Positions 23,498 to 36,405 of a stretch of 64,000 bases of DNA are shown one piece after another. The first letter of the stretch is position 1. Every line of letters starts with the position of its first letter. The position numbers were made by a program, and so were the translations under genes. The notes below the pieces were generated by a model that did not search any database, was not told where the DNA came from, and was given only the letters and a program-made list of their open reading frames with translations. Origin of the DNA: Dallia pectoralis (Eukaryota > Chordata > Actinopteri > Esociformes > Umbridae); NCBI GenBank assembly GCA_029465975.1, contig CM055755.1, positions 7,098,427-7,162,426 on the forward strand, read 5' to 3'.

Positions 23498-23985
23498 ATT
23501 CTCTGTTCAGGCTTGTGATCCACTAACAGCCTTGTCGTTGCATCTGCATGTTATCTAAAACATTTCTCCGTCCGATTAAATGAAAGTTACCTAATGGTTT
23601 GAGAAATACTATCTTTTAAGGATTGTAGAATTTCCACAGAGTCTATCCGTTCCGCCAAATGAGTATAAAATGAAGTGTAAAATTTTCCATGGCATGGAGT
23701 TAATGTTCCCTGAGTACATTCTTCACAATCCTCTGTGATTCACTTTTGGCATGAGACACAGCAACACACAAGGAGTCAACCACAGAAATGCAGGCGACTC
23801 CAAAGGGTTCTGCTCTGGTGGGGGGAAAAAACCCTGATCTGGTGATACAGTATCAGTCCCAATCCCATGCAGGCCCCAGCTGCAGCGTGCAGAGAAAGGA
23901 GCCTTTATTCTGCTGAGCACTGGTCAGGAGAGTGGGAGTGTGGAAGTACTGTCATGTCTCTGGGCGCACAGCACACTGGGCCAAG

Positions 23986-24577
23986 CCAAGACAAGGCAGA
24001 TATACACACGTTACTACAGCCAAGATGAGGCAGATATACACACGTTACTACAGCCAAGACAAGGCAGATATACACATGTTACTACAGCCAAGACAAGGCA
24101 GATATACACACGTTACTACAGCCAAGAGGAGGCAGATATACACACGTTACTACAGCCAAGACAAGGCAGATATACACACGTTACTACAGCCAAGACAAGG
24201 CAGATATACACACGTTACTACAGCCAAGACAAGGCAGATATACACACGTTACTACAGCCAAGACAAGGCAGATATACACACGTTACTACAGCCAAGACAA
24301 TGCAGATATACACACGTTACTACAGCCAAGACAATGCAGATATACACACGTTACTACAGCCAAGACAAGGCAGATATACACACGTTACTACAGCCAAGAA
24401 GAGGCAGATATACATACACACGTTACTACAGCCAAGACGAGGCAGATATACACACGTTACTACAGCCAAGACGAGGCAGATATACACACGTTACTACAGC
24501 CAAGACAAGGCAGATATACACACGTTACTACAGCCAAGACAATGCAGATATACACACGTTACTACAGCCAAGACAAT
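23986..24577. repeat. 34-bp minisatellite, about 17 copies
   Basis: Units contain AGATATACACACGTTACTAC followed by AGCCAAGACAAGGC, with AGAGG, AGATG and AATG variants. Two plus frames stay open over 218-226 codons because no frame of the unit has a stop. Confidence 0.92.
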
Positions 24578-24997
24578 GTTGGCACAACTCATCTAGTTAT
24601 GCAATGCCCTGACATGTCTTTTGTGATCTAACGTCTCGCATTATCTCATGTTTTGGCTAGCCTTCACAGTTCACAGGAACACCTTTTGAACCCGGAACTG
24701 CAGTCACCACCCGAAATGAAGAAGCTCCAAGAGAAGTCGTCCAAAACCACAATGTACCATGACGTTCCCAGTGGCGGGTGGTGCACATTAGGTGGGTACG
24801 GAGGCACGGGCTAGCCCCCCAAATAGGTGCCAGAGGCAAGCTGAAGGCAAGCCAGAGAAGTGCCCGAGGATACACCACATGAAGGTATTTAAGACCACCA
24901 GGCAGATGCAGCTCTGCTCCACAACTACAGAAGATGTAAAGCAGGAATGTAATGCCTGTTAATTACTTCCATAGTAATTAGAGAGGCTTCTGAAGAT

Positions 24998-25035
24998 GTG
25001 TGCCCCCCCCACCACACACACACACCCCCACCACA

Positions 25036-25066
<31 letters not shown>

Positions 25067-25094
25067 CCAACACACACACACCAACACACACACC

Positions 25095-25124
<30 letters not shown>
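24998..25124. repeat. CA-rich microsatellite
   Basis: CACACA runs interrupted by CCCC and CAACAC. Confidence 0.9.
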
Positions 25125-25126
<2 letters not shown>

Positions 25127-25405
25127 ACCGTGCTCTGGCCCACACACTAGAAACACACTGCAGCTGATAATTACACTACTACTCATTTAACATGTGCAAC
25201 CAGATACACAGAAAGAAGGGAGAAAATGAAAGAGAAACAAAGCAACGGGAGAGTTACAGCTGCCAGGAGTAATTGTACACTACACACACACACAGTCACA
25301 CACACACACGCTCCAGATCTGCAGAACTGACGATACCCAGGACCATGGGCTCTCGGGACTGACCGCGAGGGATAACGATAATGTTTGAAGCTACTTTTAT
25401 TTGGT

Positions 25406-25664
25406 AAATGGTAAATGCTGCGCTTTTATATAGCGCTTTTATCCAAAGCGCTTTACAGATCCTGCGTCACATTCACCCATTCATTCATTCACTCATTCAT
25501 ACACTGACGACCACGTCTACCATGCAAGGCGACTGCAGGCTCGCCAGGAGCAGCTGGGGTTAGGTGTCTTGCTCATGGACACCTCGACAATTTCCCAGGA
25601 GGAACCAGGGATCGAACCACCAACCTTCCGACAACAACTCAACCCACTGAGCCACTGCCGCCCC
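25406..25664. mobile_element. Teleost short interspersed element with flanking duplication
   Basis: Contains the familiar fish-repeat landmarks TATATAGCGCTTTTATCCAA, AGCGCTTTACAGATCC, CATTCACCCATTCATTCATT, GATCGAACCACCAACCTTCC and GAGCCACTGCCGCCCC. ATTTGGT flanks both ends (25399-25405, 25665-25671), consistent with a target-site duplication. Class not determined; no protein encoded. Confidence 0.75.
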
Positions 25665-26883
25665 ATTTGGTGTCAGTGTTTCCCTATAATAAGAGTGTAG
25701 GCACCTGCGCTGTATGGACGAGCTCACCTGCCTAACATCAGGCTCTGGGACAGCAACTAGCTCCATGATCTCACCAATGTCAACAAGGGTCAATCTGGAT
25801 AACTGTTTCTCACAAATGTATAAAGTAAACTGAAAAGATATAAACACAATATGCTAAAATGTCCCTTACCCCAGAACCTTTGGCCAGAACTACAGGACCG
25901 TCCCCCGGACTACAGGACTTGTCTCCCGGACCACAGGACCCGGACCAGAGAATATAGCTCACACATATAGCCTCACAGTTGCCCATCTTTAATCAGACAG
26001 ATTGAATGACCAAGACAAACATAACCAGAGCTTCAACGGACACGGGGGGTTGCAGACAGTGTTCAAGCCTGAGGCTATAAACAGTTATAACACTTGCTGA
26101 AGCCTCCCGTCTTCCAGCCCCGTCTAACCCCCAGCGTCATCCTGGTCTGCTGGCCCAGCTGTGTCTGGAGGTGACACTTCATCATGTCTCTGTGATGTCT
26201 GCTTCTCCTGGCCCTGTAGCGACTGTCGCTACTGATTTCCCATGACAGAGTTTGGTACTGTCTCCTTGTAAACATCAACTGTCACGTCTGTCGTCACTTG
26301 TATGTTAAAAAAATAATTGTTCCGAATGTCTGCTGTAGCGAGACAAAATAATGGCAGTAATAATAATAATGTGTAATTCTTAAACCCCCCCAGTATCGCT
26401 GCGTTTTCCTGTTTTTTTAATTCCATCAATATCAGACCATACCCTCAAAATACTGGCCACCTCCAAAGCCTGTCTCCTCTAGATTTAATTTAAAGTTCCT
26501 GCCTTTCCAGGGAGTTCTCCTAGCCCCTGTGCTCCAACAAAGGATTGCTGGTTCTTTAGAGTATAACCACTTTGTGCTAACTGTTTGCATCGAAATGTGC
26601 ATAGAAGGTCTAGAGAAATCCACCCTGACCAACAACAACAAACAAACTCACAACATGAACCCACAGAACAATGTTATATTTATCCCTCTCCCAGTAACAT
26701 TGGTGGGGTAATCAGCCGTGTACGTTGAAAAGTGTGTGTGTTCTGAATGCTGCAGCTATTGGTCAGAACAAATTCCATGTACGTGTGTGTAAACAGACTT
26801 GGCAAATAGACCAGATTCTGAACCTGATAGGTTGTAACTCTTAAGGTCCTAACCAATGTGCTCAGAGCCGGTATTTCAAACAT

Positions 26884-26992
26884 CATACCCCGAACGCGCG
26901 CACACACACCCCGAACGCGCGCACACACACCCCGAACGCGCGCACACACACCCCGAACGCACACTCACACACCCCGAACGCACACTCACACT
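26884..26992. repeat. 22-bp CA/CG minisatellite, 5 copies
   Basis: Units CCCCGAACGCGCGCACACAC plus CA; the last two copies have ACTCACAC instead of GCGCACAC. Confidence 0.9.
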
Positions 26993-27853
26993 GTGGTGAT
27001 AAGTATTAAACCAACCTCCTATAACGGTGACAGCCGTGCCAGTCAAGCGGGCGTGGTCCGCGTGTGTTCACTCACAGGTGAGCGGGGAAACAGTAAAGCA
27101 GGGAAGTTGGTCACCGCTCAGTGGCTGAAAAACACAAGAGGAACAAACACTTTTGAGTGAGACATTTGATCTGGTAGCAGCCAGACACCAACAAGACCGT
27201 CAAACAGAACGAGCTAGAGAAGATAGAACTGACGGGGGAACTTCCATCTTCTGCTTAACCTCAGCAGGTTTATAGGTATCAATTGTTAATTTGTAAAAAA
27301 CAGATACGCTGACAGAGATAAAAATAAGCTGATTGCAAAGTTGTTTTGCAAGCTCACCTCGGCCATTCCATGTCAGCTAGAGTCCTGAAAATTGGTACAT
27401 CTCATTTGGAACGTGGTGCCAATGGGACCCATAATGTCGGCCAATATTGACCAATATATATGTATGTGTGTGAGAGCTTGGTTTTGCACATGAATGCAGC
27501 ACGCATATCCTGCCTGTCGTACACGCTAAATCAGATCATACTATTACTTGTGTTCAATTGACCACACGGAAGTGCTGTTGAGTTTTTTGACATGCAGCCT
27601 CACAACGCTGACCGACTTGAAGAAAAGTAGATAACCACAACTAGCCCTCAAAGAATGAGTTTCCCATTAGAACCCATTAACTCGGCCATTTTGTACTTTC
27701 TGTCACTATGAATATGTAAAACCCTTGCTCCGCTGGCCCCGAATGACCTACATGTAACTTGATATTGTGCCTCTTGTATGTATGAATGATTTTCATTTAT
27801 ATAAACAAAATCTGTATGTGAAAAGACATGCCCGCTGTTGACCAACGAACATG

Positions 27854-28752
27854 TGCAGTGCCATCGGGAAAAGTTTCACCAGTGGGAGCCATGAAGTTCA
27901 GCACAGTGGAAATTTGGGAAAAATCATCCATGCCAAATATGGTACGACAGTGAACATTGAGTTCATGTGTTCCTCATCGCAAATAATGCAGGATGTCTAA
28001 TGAATGCTGTTTACTGAAGCCCCCTCCATTGCATGAGCTTTAATTATTATTATTCTCACCAACAATAAACACAATTAGGCTAATGGATCGGTGGGATGTG
28101 TCATGTGTGTGTAATGCAACGCAGCACAATTATTATATTGAACCATTTCTGTTGTTAACCCCACGCGTTGTGGTCCTGGGAGGCTCACTGGCATATTGGT
28201 ATTGACAGAACTCCACCGATTCTTCTTATACTTAAATACTACATATTTTAACCATAAGTTAATTGGAATCCAGGTTTTTCTCTCCATTGCCAAGACACAG
28301 GCATGAAAATGTTAATACTACGTCACTGTGATCCATGCATTGCCAAAGTCATAGAAATACTCAATGATGCTTCTACCACCATGCTTCCCCGTAGCAACGA
28401 TATAAGCCGTGTGATGAAGTGTGTTTGAGTGGCCATTGGGTGACCTCATTGAACTTCATGGCTAAGTATTCGTCCTGTCAAATGTGGCCACTGTTTCAAG
28501 TCTTTCAAAACCGTGACCAATCGATCGATCAAAAGTTGACTCATTGAAGTTCTTAAGACATCACGAGTGATCAATTTATAGGATAATGGCAAAGGGTCTG
28601 AATACTTGTGCATTCATGTACATGAGGTATTTCAGTTTCACTTTTTCATTATGAGATACTATTGTGTGTAGACGGCAAACGTACTCAATCAACCAATTAT
28701 AAATTCAGTCTATAAAGGGAAAGGTTCTGAGTAGCGTCCGTTGTAACTGTAT
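27854..28752 (-). mobile_element. Decayed Tc1/mariner element
   Basis: The left end GTGCAGTGCCATCGGGAAAA and right end GGTTCTGAGTAGCGTCCGTT resemble the fish Tc1 termini CAGTGCCTTCGGAAAG and GGGTCTGAATACTTTCCG. Inside, TACCACCATGCTTCCCCGTA, GGCAAAGGGTCTGAATACTT and a weaker match at CATTATGAGATACTATTGTG fit the same family. In this orientation the transposase would be on the minus strand. At about 0.9 kb it is shorter than a full element and no open transposase frame survives. Confidence 0.65.
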
Positions 28753-28969
28753 AAGGCTGTGCAATCATTCAGGGGTGTGTGTTTTATGACTGTGTGTTTT
28801 GTAAATGGGTATGTGTGTGTGTGTGTGTACAGCTGCCGTCAGTTCCTAACGTAAGCCAACCGTGAGCCTATTGTGTGTAAGGAGACAAATGCCTTGTGGA
28901 CACACAGGACACACTAGACTGCATTCATAATGAACACTAAGAGGCATACAAACCACTCTCCTATACACA

Positions 28970-29087
28970 CAGACACACACGCACACACACGCACAAACAC
29001 ACACACGCACACACAAACACACACACGCACACACACACACACACACACAAAAACACACACACACAAACACACACGCACGCACGCACC
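28970..29087. repeat. CA/CG-A microsatellite
   Basis: ACACACGCACACAC and ACAAACACAC runs. Confidence 0.9.
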
Positions 29088-29915
29088 AGAACTCCGAATC
29101 ATTAATAAATGATCACACGCACCAGAGCAGACAACATTGCTTTCGGATCCTCCATGAACAAAACCCAGAGTTACGTGAGGCTCTGTTCATTAACCCGTTC
29201 ATGTTTGTACAGTCCTATATATGAAATAATGTAGAAGTCAAATGAAAACTTCTATTGGAGATATGAATCCTATTAGGCAGCGTCCTGAGGCCATTTCTTT
29301 CTCTACATGTTCCACTGTCTCTGATTATTCTCATCTCTCGTCTCACACAATTATCTCAGTCCTTTTTTTCTTTGACCGTCCACGGGCACCTAATTTCTCC
29401 CACTCATCCCAGTTCCATACGTCCGTGACCTTGACCTTTCGCCTACCCGGGCACCTGAATGCAGTGCAGAACCACATGCCACACTGCAGCAGGAGCCAGG
29501 TGACCGGGGTCACGTAATATCAAATCTGTTTATTTCGTCACAGGTCACAGGTTAAAGCTCACAGTTCACAGCAGGTGTTACAGTACAGTGAAATACGTCT
29601 GTGGTGTGAGTGTATCAGTGTGTGGTTGTGGATTTGTTTGAGAGGAGAGGTAACAAGAGTGGCAAACTCGGTATTGACGAGTACGGCACGTGAAAGTGCT
29701 TTTGGCGCTGATAACGTCTGGGTGAGTGCAGAGGGCTGATGGGAGGGCAGACATATGTCAGGGTGGCGTGTAGATGGAGAACACTGGGTCAGACTGACTG
29801 TCCTGAGGGGGAGAACCACTATTGGCTGATAATACAGCCAATCAATACTGATCAATTCAGGTCCATTTACTCCATCAGGCCCGGCATAATAACACCCTCT
29901 TAATGTATGTAGGTC

Positions 29916-30171
29916 ACACGTGTGCTAAACTACACGTGTGCTGAACTACACGTGTGCTAAACTACACGTGTGCTAAACTACACGTGTGCTGAACTACACG
30001 TGTGCTGAACTACACGTGTGCTGAACTACACGTGTGCTAAACTACACGTGTGCTAAACTACACGTGTGCTGAACTACACGTGTGCTGAACTACACGTGTG
30101 CTGAAATACACGTGTGCTGAAATACACGTGTGCTGAAATACACGTGTGCTGAAATACACGTGTGCTGATCT
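29916..30171. repeat. 16-bp minisatellite with 16 CACGTG E-boxes
   Basis: Sixteen copies of ACACGTGTGCTGAACT or close variants (AAACT, GAACT, GAAAT). Each copy carries the palindrome CACGTG, so it reads the same on both strands at 16-bp spacing. Confidence 0.95.
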
Positions 30172-30436
30172 ACTGGACATTGAAAATGTCAGAAAATCGA
30201 ATAAAAAAAAAGAATAGAACTACCTTACTTTCTATATCAATCTAGGCCAATGGAAGGTTATCAGCATTCAGGATAATAGCTTAGCATGTGTTCCTTTGTA
30301 ATAAGCAAAAACTACTGAACCATACAGCCTCCTTTGTGTTTACAAAGAGACATCTGACCTCTTTTGGAGAGTCTTTATATTTAGTACTGGAGGCATTCTG
30401 TGGTCCCAGTACAGGGCAGACAGAATGACCAGTTTA

Positions 30437-30608
30437 GGGAGAGAGGGAGTGAGAGAAGGAAAGAGAGAGACAGAAGGAAAGAGAGAGACAGAAGGAAAGA
30501 GAGAGACAGAAGGAAAGAGAGAGACAGAAGGAAAGAGAGACTGAAGAAAAGAGAGACAGAAGGAAAGAGAAGGAAAGAGAGACAGAAGGAAAGAGAGGGA
30601 AAGAGAGT
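30437..30608. repeat. Purine-rich GAAGGAAAGAGAGAGACA-type repeat
   Basis: Irregular units of AGAAGGAAAGAGAGAGAC. Pyrimidine-rich on the sipa1l3 sense strand. Open frames here are artefacts. Confidence 0.85.
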
Positions 30609-32090
30609 CAGGGAGAGGTAGTGTGCATGTGTGTGCATATTTACACACGTGTCTAGACAAATAGGATCAGGAGCATCTGTGTATGTTCCTGACATGAAAG
30701 TATGTTGGCTGGTCTTCTTGGTCGGCAGTTAACCGTGATGCGGGGCGTGGGTGGCTGATAGCTGGAAGTGAATGGGTCAATTGTGAGTGAGCATGTGTAC
30801 ACTTGTCTGTGTTGTCTGTGTAATGTGATATGAACATGGACATATCCAACACTAATCTGCTGTATCGGCTGCTTAGATGACAGGAAACATAGTCAGTCCT
30901 ACATCTCAAGAGCTGCCTACATAATCTCAGAGGAGATCACTGTGAAAAGGGTTAGGCGATCACAGTGAGAGCAAACGACTCCTTTTGATAATTTTAGAAA
31001 TAGATGTTTTCGTCTATTGGATTGATGCTCGACAGTCTAAAGCTACAATGCCGCACTGGTCAAATCACGTTATTGCAGGGACTTCGAATAGATCCTATGT
31101 GATCAAACGACGTGTCAACAACAAAAATATTTGTCAACAATACTTTATTGTCAACAGTGTCGATTACGTAGACTAATGGTTACAGCCCTACTAATAATAC
31201 AAGCATAGTACGATTGTTTTCCCCATGGAACGTGTTAGCAAATAAAAAAGCCAAATGTGAATTGTGAACAAACTGCAGACAGGAAATCCATTTCACAACA
31301 TGCAGCAAACAACAACTCAAAATTGTGTCTAAAAATCTGCAAGCAAGGAGACAACAGACGCTCGCTACAGAAACATGTCGATAGCGGAAACCGGCAAACG
31401 TTCAGACATTCAAATAAAGTGGCAGATCAGAAGCGTCTATAACCTCTCAGGGCAGTTCTGGTTGCCTAGGGACGGACATTAGCCCTGAGGCAAATGGAAC
31501 ATCTTTACAAACTACATTTTTATCCACCATTAGAAAAGCTGTGGCGTGCCCATAAACAGATATACAAATATCTTATAACCAAAGACCTCCCAGAAAGGCA
31601 CAGTCCAAAGATTATTTGAGTTTGAAAGGGATTGAAGGGGAAGAGAATGGAGGCAAGCAGGCAAGAAAAAACAGGACACGTGCACTAGAATCTTTTGGCC
31701 ACTTCACTAACAACCCGGTTAAACCAAAAAACTCAACACCAGCTCATGATTTCTACTGTGGGGACCTTGAAACAAATAAAGCACAGGCGGGCGGCTATGC
31801 TCAGGTGTTCTGGATAACTCTGGAAACCTCATTAAAATCGATGTTTTTAATGCACTGGTTGTATTTACTTAAAAAAGAGCTTCAAATGTTCAAACGGAAG
31901 GAAAAACAACACGGCAAATTGAGATTTCTTACATTGACAATGACAATACAGCGGTTCAGCGGTTCAGTATGACTCCAACAGGAATTATGATGCATCAAAG
32001 ATGAGGAAACTGATATTATCTCCATGGAGTGGAGCAGATAGCCCCAAATGTGTGCCGCTGAGATGGACCCCCCCTGCAGAGTGACCCGAG

Positions 32091-32141
32091 CAGCCCCATT
32101 CACAGCCCCATTCACAGCCCCATTCACAGCCCCATTCACAG
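32091..32141. repeat. 12-bp repeat
   Basis: Four to five copies of CAGCCCCATTCA. Confidence 0.9.
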
Positions 32142-32329
32142 TCACAATCACACTACAACACAGTAGGTGGGACTGCCACACTTCTCTATTCCTGCTAATG
32201 GCTCCCTGCAGTCTCCCCCCTTCCCCACTCTATTGAAATGAGAATCGCGGATGTAGAGGATCGACATGAGAAAAGCCCACCCTCCCAGGATGTCTCACCC
32301 CTGCCACCATAGTATGCAGAATGGAGTGA

Positions 32330-32968
32330 GGGGGGTTACCTGCAGTATGAGGGGGTTACCTGCAGTATGAGGGGGTTACCTGCAGTATGAGGGGGGTTAC
32401 CTGCAGTATTGGAGGGGGGTTACCTGCAGTATTGGAGGGGGGTTACCTGCAGTATGAGGGGGGTTACCTGCAGTATTGGAGGGGGGTTACCTGCAGTATG
32501 AGGGGGTTACCTGCAGTATGAGGGGGTTACCTGCAGTATTGGAGGGGGTTACCTGCAGTATTGGGGGGTTACCTGCAGTATTGGAGGGGGGTTACCTGCA
32601 GCATGGAGGGGGTTACCTGCAGTATTGGAGGGGGTTACCTGCAGTATTGGAGGGGGTTACCTGCAGTATTGGAGGGGGTTACCTGCAGTATGAGGGGGTT
32701 ACCTGCAGTATTGGAGGGGGGTTACCTGCAGTATGAGGGGGTTACCTGCAGTATGAGGGGGTTACCGGCAGTATTAGGGGGTTACCGGCAGTATGAGGGG
32801 GGGTTACTTGCAGTATGAGGGGGTTACCTGCAGTATGAGGGGGTTACCTGCAGTATGAGGGGGGTTACCTGCAGTATGAGGGGGGTTACCTGCAGTACGA
32901 GGGGGTTACCTGCTGTATGAGGGGGGTTACCTGCTGTATGAGGGGGTTACCTGCAGTATGGAGGGTTA
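32330..32968. repeat. ~20-bp minisatellite whose minus strand repeats CAG|GTAAC
   Basis: About 30 units of GGGGGTTACCTGCAGTATGA or TATTGGA variants. On the minus strand, which is the sense strand of sipa1l3, each unit reads CTGCAGGTAACC, a near-consensus 5' splice site. Confidence 0.93.
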
Positions 32969-33668
32969 GGCGCTGAGGGAGAAGTGAAATTTAATAGAAG
33001 TAAATGTAATTGCTGGATTTGAAGTAGATGAAGCAGCCCTCAAACCACAGATAAAGCGTCAGATGTCTTTATTCCCCAAAAAGTTGAAAGTGGATAAGTT
33101 GCTCCTCAATCATCTGGTGAGGTCGGGAATTTGCTCCGCTCACTGCTGCCATGTGGTTGCTGTAATGCCGGTTGCCATGGGAACCCGGGGCACACACACA
33201 CACACACACACACACACGAAGAGTTATGATGTAGGCGTGAGGTGGTGAGCGTTTAAAACAAAACCTGGGAGATAAATAAACTACCATCAACTCCTCTGCA
33301 GTATGCCAATCAACACGCGTAGGAAGGGAAAGACAGAGGCGGAAAGAGAGGCGGAGGGGGAGCGAAAGGTAGAAACAGACGGATGGAGAGGTAAGGAGAG
33401 GGAGATGCATGGATGAAGGACATGGAGGAAGAAACAGAGGGAAAGACAAATAGAGGAAGGGAGGGGGAAAGACTAGGCTAAAATGTTAGGGAGAATTTGT
33501 CTGTCATTGGTTTAGACAGAGGGATGAAGAGAGAGAAACTGAATGCAGTTGAAAGCCAGAGGAGGTGGATGGGAGACTGACTCAGACTGACACTTCAGAG
33601 AGATGCATCATCAGAGCCACCGCTGCAGAGGACCCGCACCCGCCTCCTCTACTGGGGGTGCTTCCACT

Positions 33669-33956
33669 TTGATCTGACAGCCCTGGCCCCGCCTCCTCTA
33701 CTGGCTGATCTGACAGCCCTGGCCCCGCCTCCTCTAGTGGCTGATCTGACAGCCCTGGCCCCGCCTCCTCTAGTGGCTGATCTGACAGCCCTGGCCCCGC
33801 CTCCTCTAGTGGCTGATCTGACAGCCCTGGCCCCGCCTCCTCTAGTGGCTGATCTGACAGCCCTGGCCCCGCCTCCTCTAGTGGCTGATCTGACAGCCCT
33901 GGCCCCGCCTCCTCTAGTGGCTGATCTGACAGCCCTGGCCCGCCTCCTCTAGTGGC
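33669..33956. repeat. 36-bp minisatellite with GC boxes, 8 copies
   Basis: Units contain TGATCTGACAGCCCTGGCCC and CGCCTCCTCTAGTGGC. Each has CCCCGCCTCC, an Sp1-type GC-box relative. The 12-codon frame is open but is not supported as a gene. Confidence 0.93.
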
Positions 33957-34329
33957 CTCTTTTAAAATGCTACTGTAAAAGAGTCCAAAGACATGATGGA
34001 AATAACAATCTTAAATGTGCATTCATCAGGTTTAAAACATCTGCTACTGCTTTCTGTTTTTTTCTAATCTCGCTTGCATGCCATGAAACCCATTCCACAT
34101 AGTTTAACAACCCCGGCATATTCTGGACACGAACATACCGGCAACTGGACAATGCCGCTGAGGGCAGGATCCTGCTTGTGGTCTCACCGTACAAACGTAG
34201 ACACAAGAGTTACGGTTTCAAAGTTTTGGCCGACAAAACAAGAAAAAAATCTGTCTTGTCTGCCCTAAAATGTGAAATGCGTTGTCTGCCGTAAAACGTG
34301 AAATACGTTGTCAGCCGTAAAAGATAAAA

Positions 34330-34625
34330 TACCTCGACCCTAAGAGGTTTTGCAAAGGGCCAAATCTGGCCCTCCGGGCCGCGGTAGTTATTAAAACAGT
34401 TGAGTACAAAAAAATGTTTGCTAGACAAATTCTTATGTATTTAAATCTGAATTAAAATGATTTCGATATATTAGTAGACCTACAGTATAAATGTTATGCG
34501 TATACATTTTGCCTATAGCCCCTTTCTAGCCCACAAATAATTTATGATAAACTATGTACAAAACAAATGTGGCCCTCCTCCATTTAATTTCAAAGCCCCC
34601 AAGATGAAAAGTTTGCCCTACCCTG
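34330..34625. mobile_element. Truncated hAT-like relic
   Basis: GGCCAAATCTGGCCCTCCGG and GCCGCGG at the left, and AAATGTGGCCCTCC...AAAAGTTTGCCCTACCCTG at the right, match the ends of hAT elements that begin CAGGGGTAGGCAAAC and carry GGGCCACAT and GGCCAGATTTGGCCC. One terminus appears missing. No transposase frame. Confidence 0.45.
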
Positions 34626-36344
34626 ACTTTGAATGATTGTTGTCATATTATTGCGGTCATACTTATAAATGTTACAGGCATGGATATCGGAGACCATGTC
34701 TTCACACAGAGATTAGTCACAAAATAAACCACTATTTAGGCTTAGGTCAGTACAGGATAATCATCGCCTAGATAGACATAACAGCAGTCAGCTAGCTTAG
34801 CTTAAACACTGTTTGTGAAATAACGACAACACAGAACCCCATCCCCGCTCTCCACGCTCTTGGCCTGAGGTCCTCCCTAGCCGTGGCCCCTGTCCCAACA
34901 GGGGGTCTGGTAATGACGGGCCAGAGAGGTGAGTTACAACCCCCCCCACAGCTGCGGTTGCTCCCACCAAAGCGTCCCAGGAGAGACGGCTGTACAGAAA
35001 TGATTAGCCTCTAAGCCTGTGCAGCCAATTCTCCGCCAACACAACAGCTAAAAGTCCTCTGCCTCCTAAAATGCCTGGAATGAGGGGAATTCAACAGCTT
35101 TCCTGAGGACGCCGTCCTTCCCCTCTTCCATCCGTTGTGTATCAACAAAAACGGATTCCGGAGAAGATCCAGCAACACGGTGACAAACGTCCATCCACCC
35201 TACCTAAGCGTGAGCAGGAGTCGAGGCGACTAGGCGTCCCAGGAGAGAGACATATCTGCTGTCACCAGGCCCAGTGCTCTGAGTGAGAGCAGCAGTTTAA
35301 AATCAGAGACAGGCGGGAGGCGCTTCCTGTAACCCCATCGCCACGGTGACAGGATAATGAGGCTAAATGATGACGAGGCTTTGGGAGGAAACGGCATCCA
35401 GAGTCAAACAAAGGCCTATGAAGACATAGACAGTCCAATGTTCCCGGGGGGGGGGGTTCAGCGAGTCCAAGCCTTCAATACTTCTGGGATGCCTGTTCTG
35501 TTTCAGTCCCTTGACTAGCATATGAACATTTTTCACTGCGTCCCTGATATTATTTGTGTGCCCCTACATTTTTTCATTCAGTAGGTCTAAGCAATAGCAT
35601 TATTTGGCTAGGTACCTAGAGACACAGTCCTGATGACACTCACCTGGAACATATATAGACAGTGTTGACGCGTCTAAAACTAGATGTTTTGCGTTGGAAC
35701 AATTATGCAAGCCAATTAGTGTTTACAGAATTTTATTTTTTGGACTTTATCGCCCCAGAGCAGATTAAAATGCCTCCATGAAAAACCTGGGAAGAACATA
35801 ATCCACTACATTCAGAACACATTGAGCAAACACCAGTTGAGGAACAAAGCCAAAGCGTGTTCAGAGCTAAGAGTATCTGGCAATCAGTATGTAAACAAAA
35901 CAAACAATACTTTCTAGAAACACTGATTAGAGTTGAAATAAACGTTTTCAGCAATAGAGAAGGAATATTGTAGACGACAATTGCTATAGTGGTTAGTGTG
36001 GACTTCAGAAGATTATTTAAATGTCAACGGTCCGGACTTGCAGTGGGGTCAAATTGGATGACACATTTTAAACTATTCTATATCTGGAAGATTTTCCATC
36101 ACAGACACACAAAACGATGGAAATGCTCTGCCGAATCTTCACTAGGAGCAAGAAATCAGAAAAAAACTAAATGCACTGACAAGACTACGTTCTACATTTT
36201 TACTGACTGACAGAGCTTTTCAAATGACTTACTGATACTGAACAACAAAGGAAGGCCAAAACAGGATAAAGGCAGTGTAGAGTGAGATTACGTACCTGTG
36301 CTGTAGCATTACAGCTCAGCCAGACAAATCATGGGCCTGGGACA

Positions 36345-36405
36345 CAGTTTTATTAGATTCAACTATATTGTCATTGGACAGTACAAGCACAGCACAACGA
36401 AATGT
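36345..36405. mobile_element. Possible LINE 3' tail fragment
   Basis: TTTTATTAGATTCAACTATA, TTGTCATTGGACAGTACAAG and CACAACGAAATG resemble the TTTATTGTCATTACACAAGTACAACGAAAT tails common in fish LINEs. Short, so uncertain. Confidence 0.35.

Noticed and set aside
23986..24577. Possible CRISPR array (also 29916-30171, 33669-33956)
   Set aside because: Repeats are head-to-tail with no unique spacers, and the genome is eukaryotic.
23932..24612. 226- and 218-codon frames over the 34-bp array
   Set aside because: Two frames are open at once with the same repeated peptide, the mark of a stop-free tandem unit.
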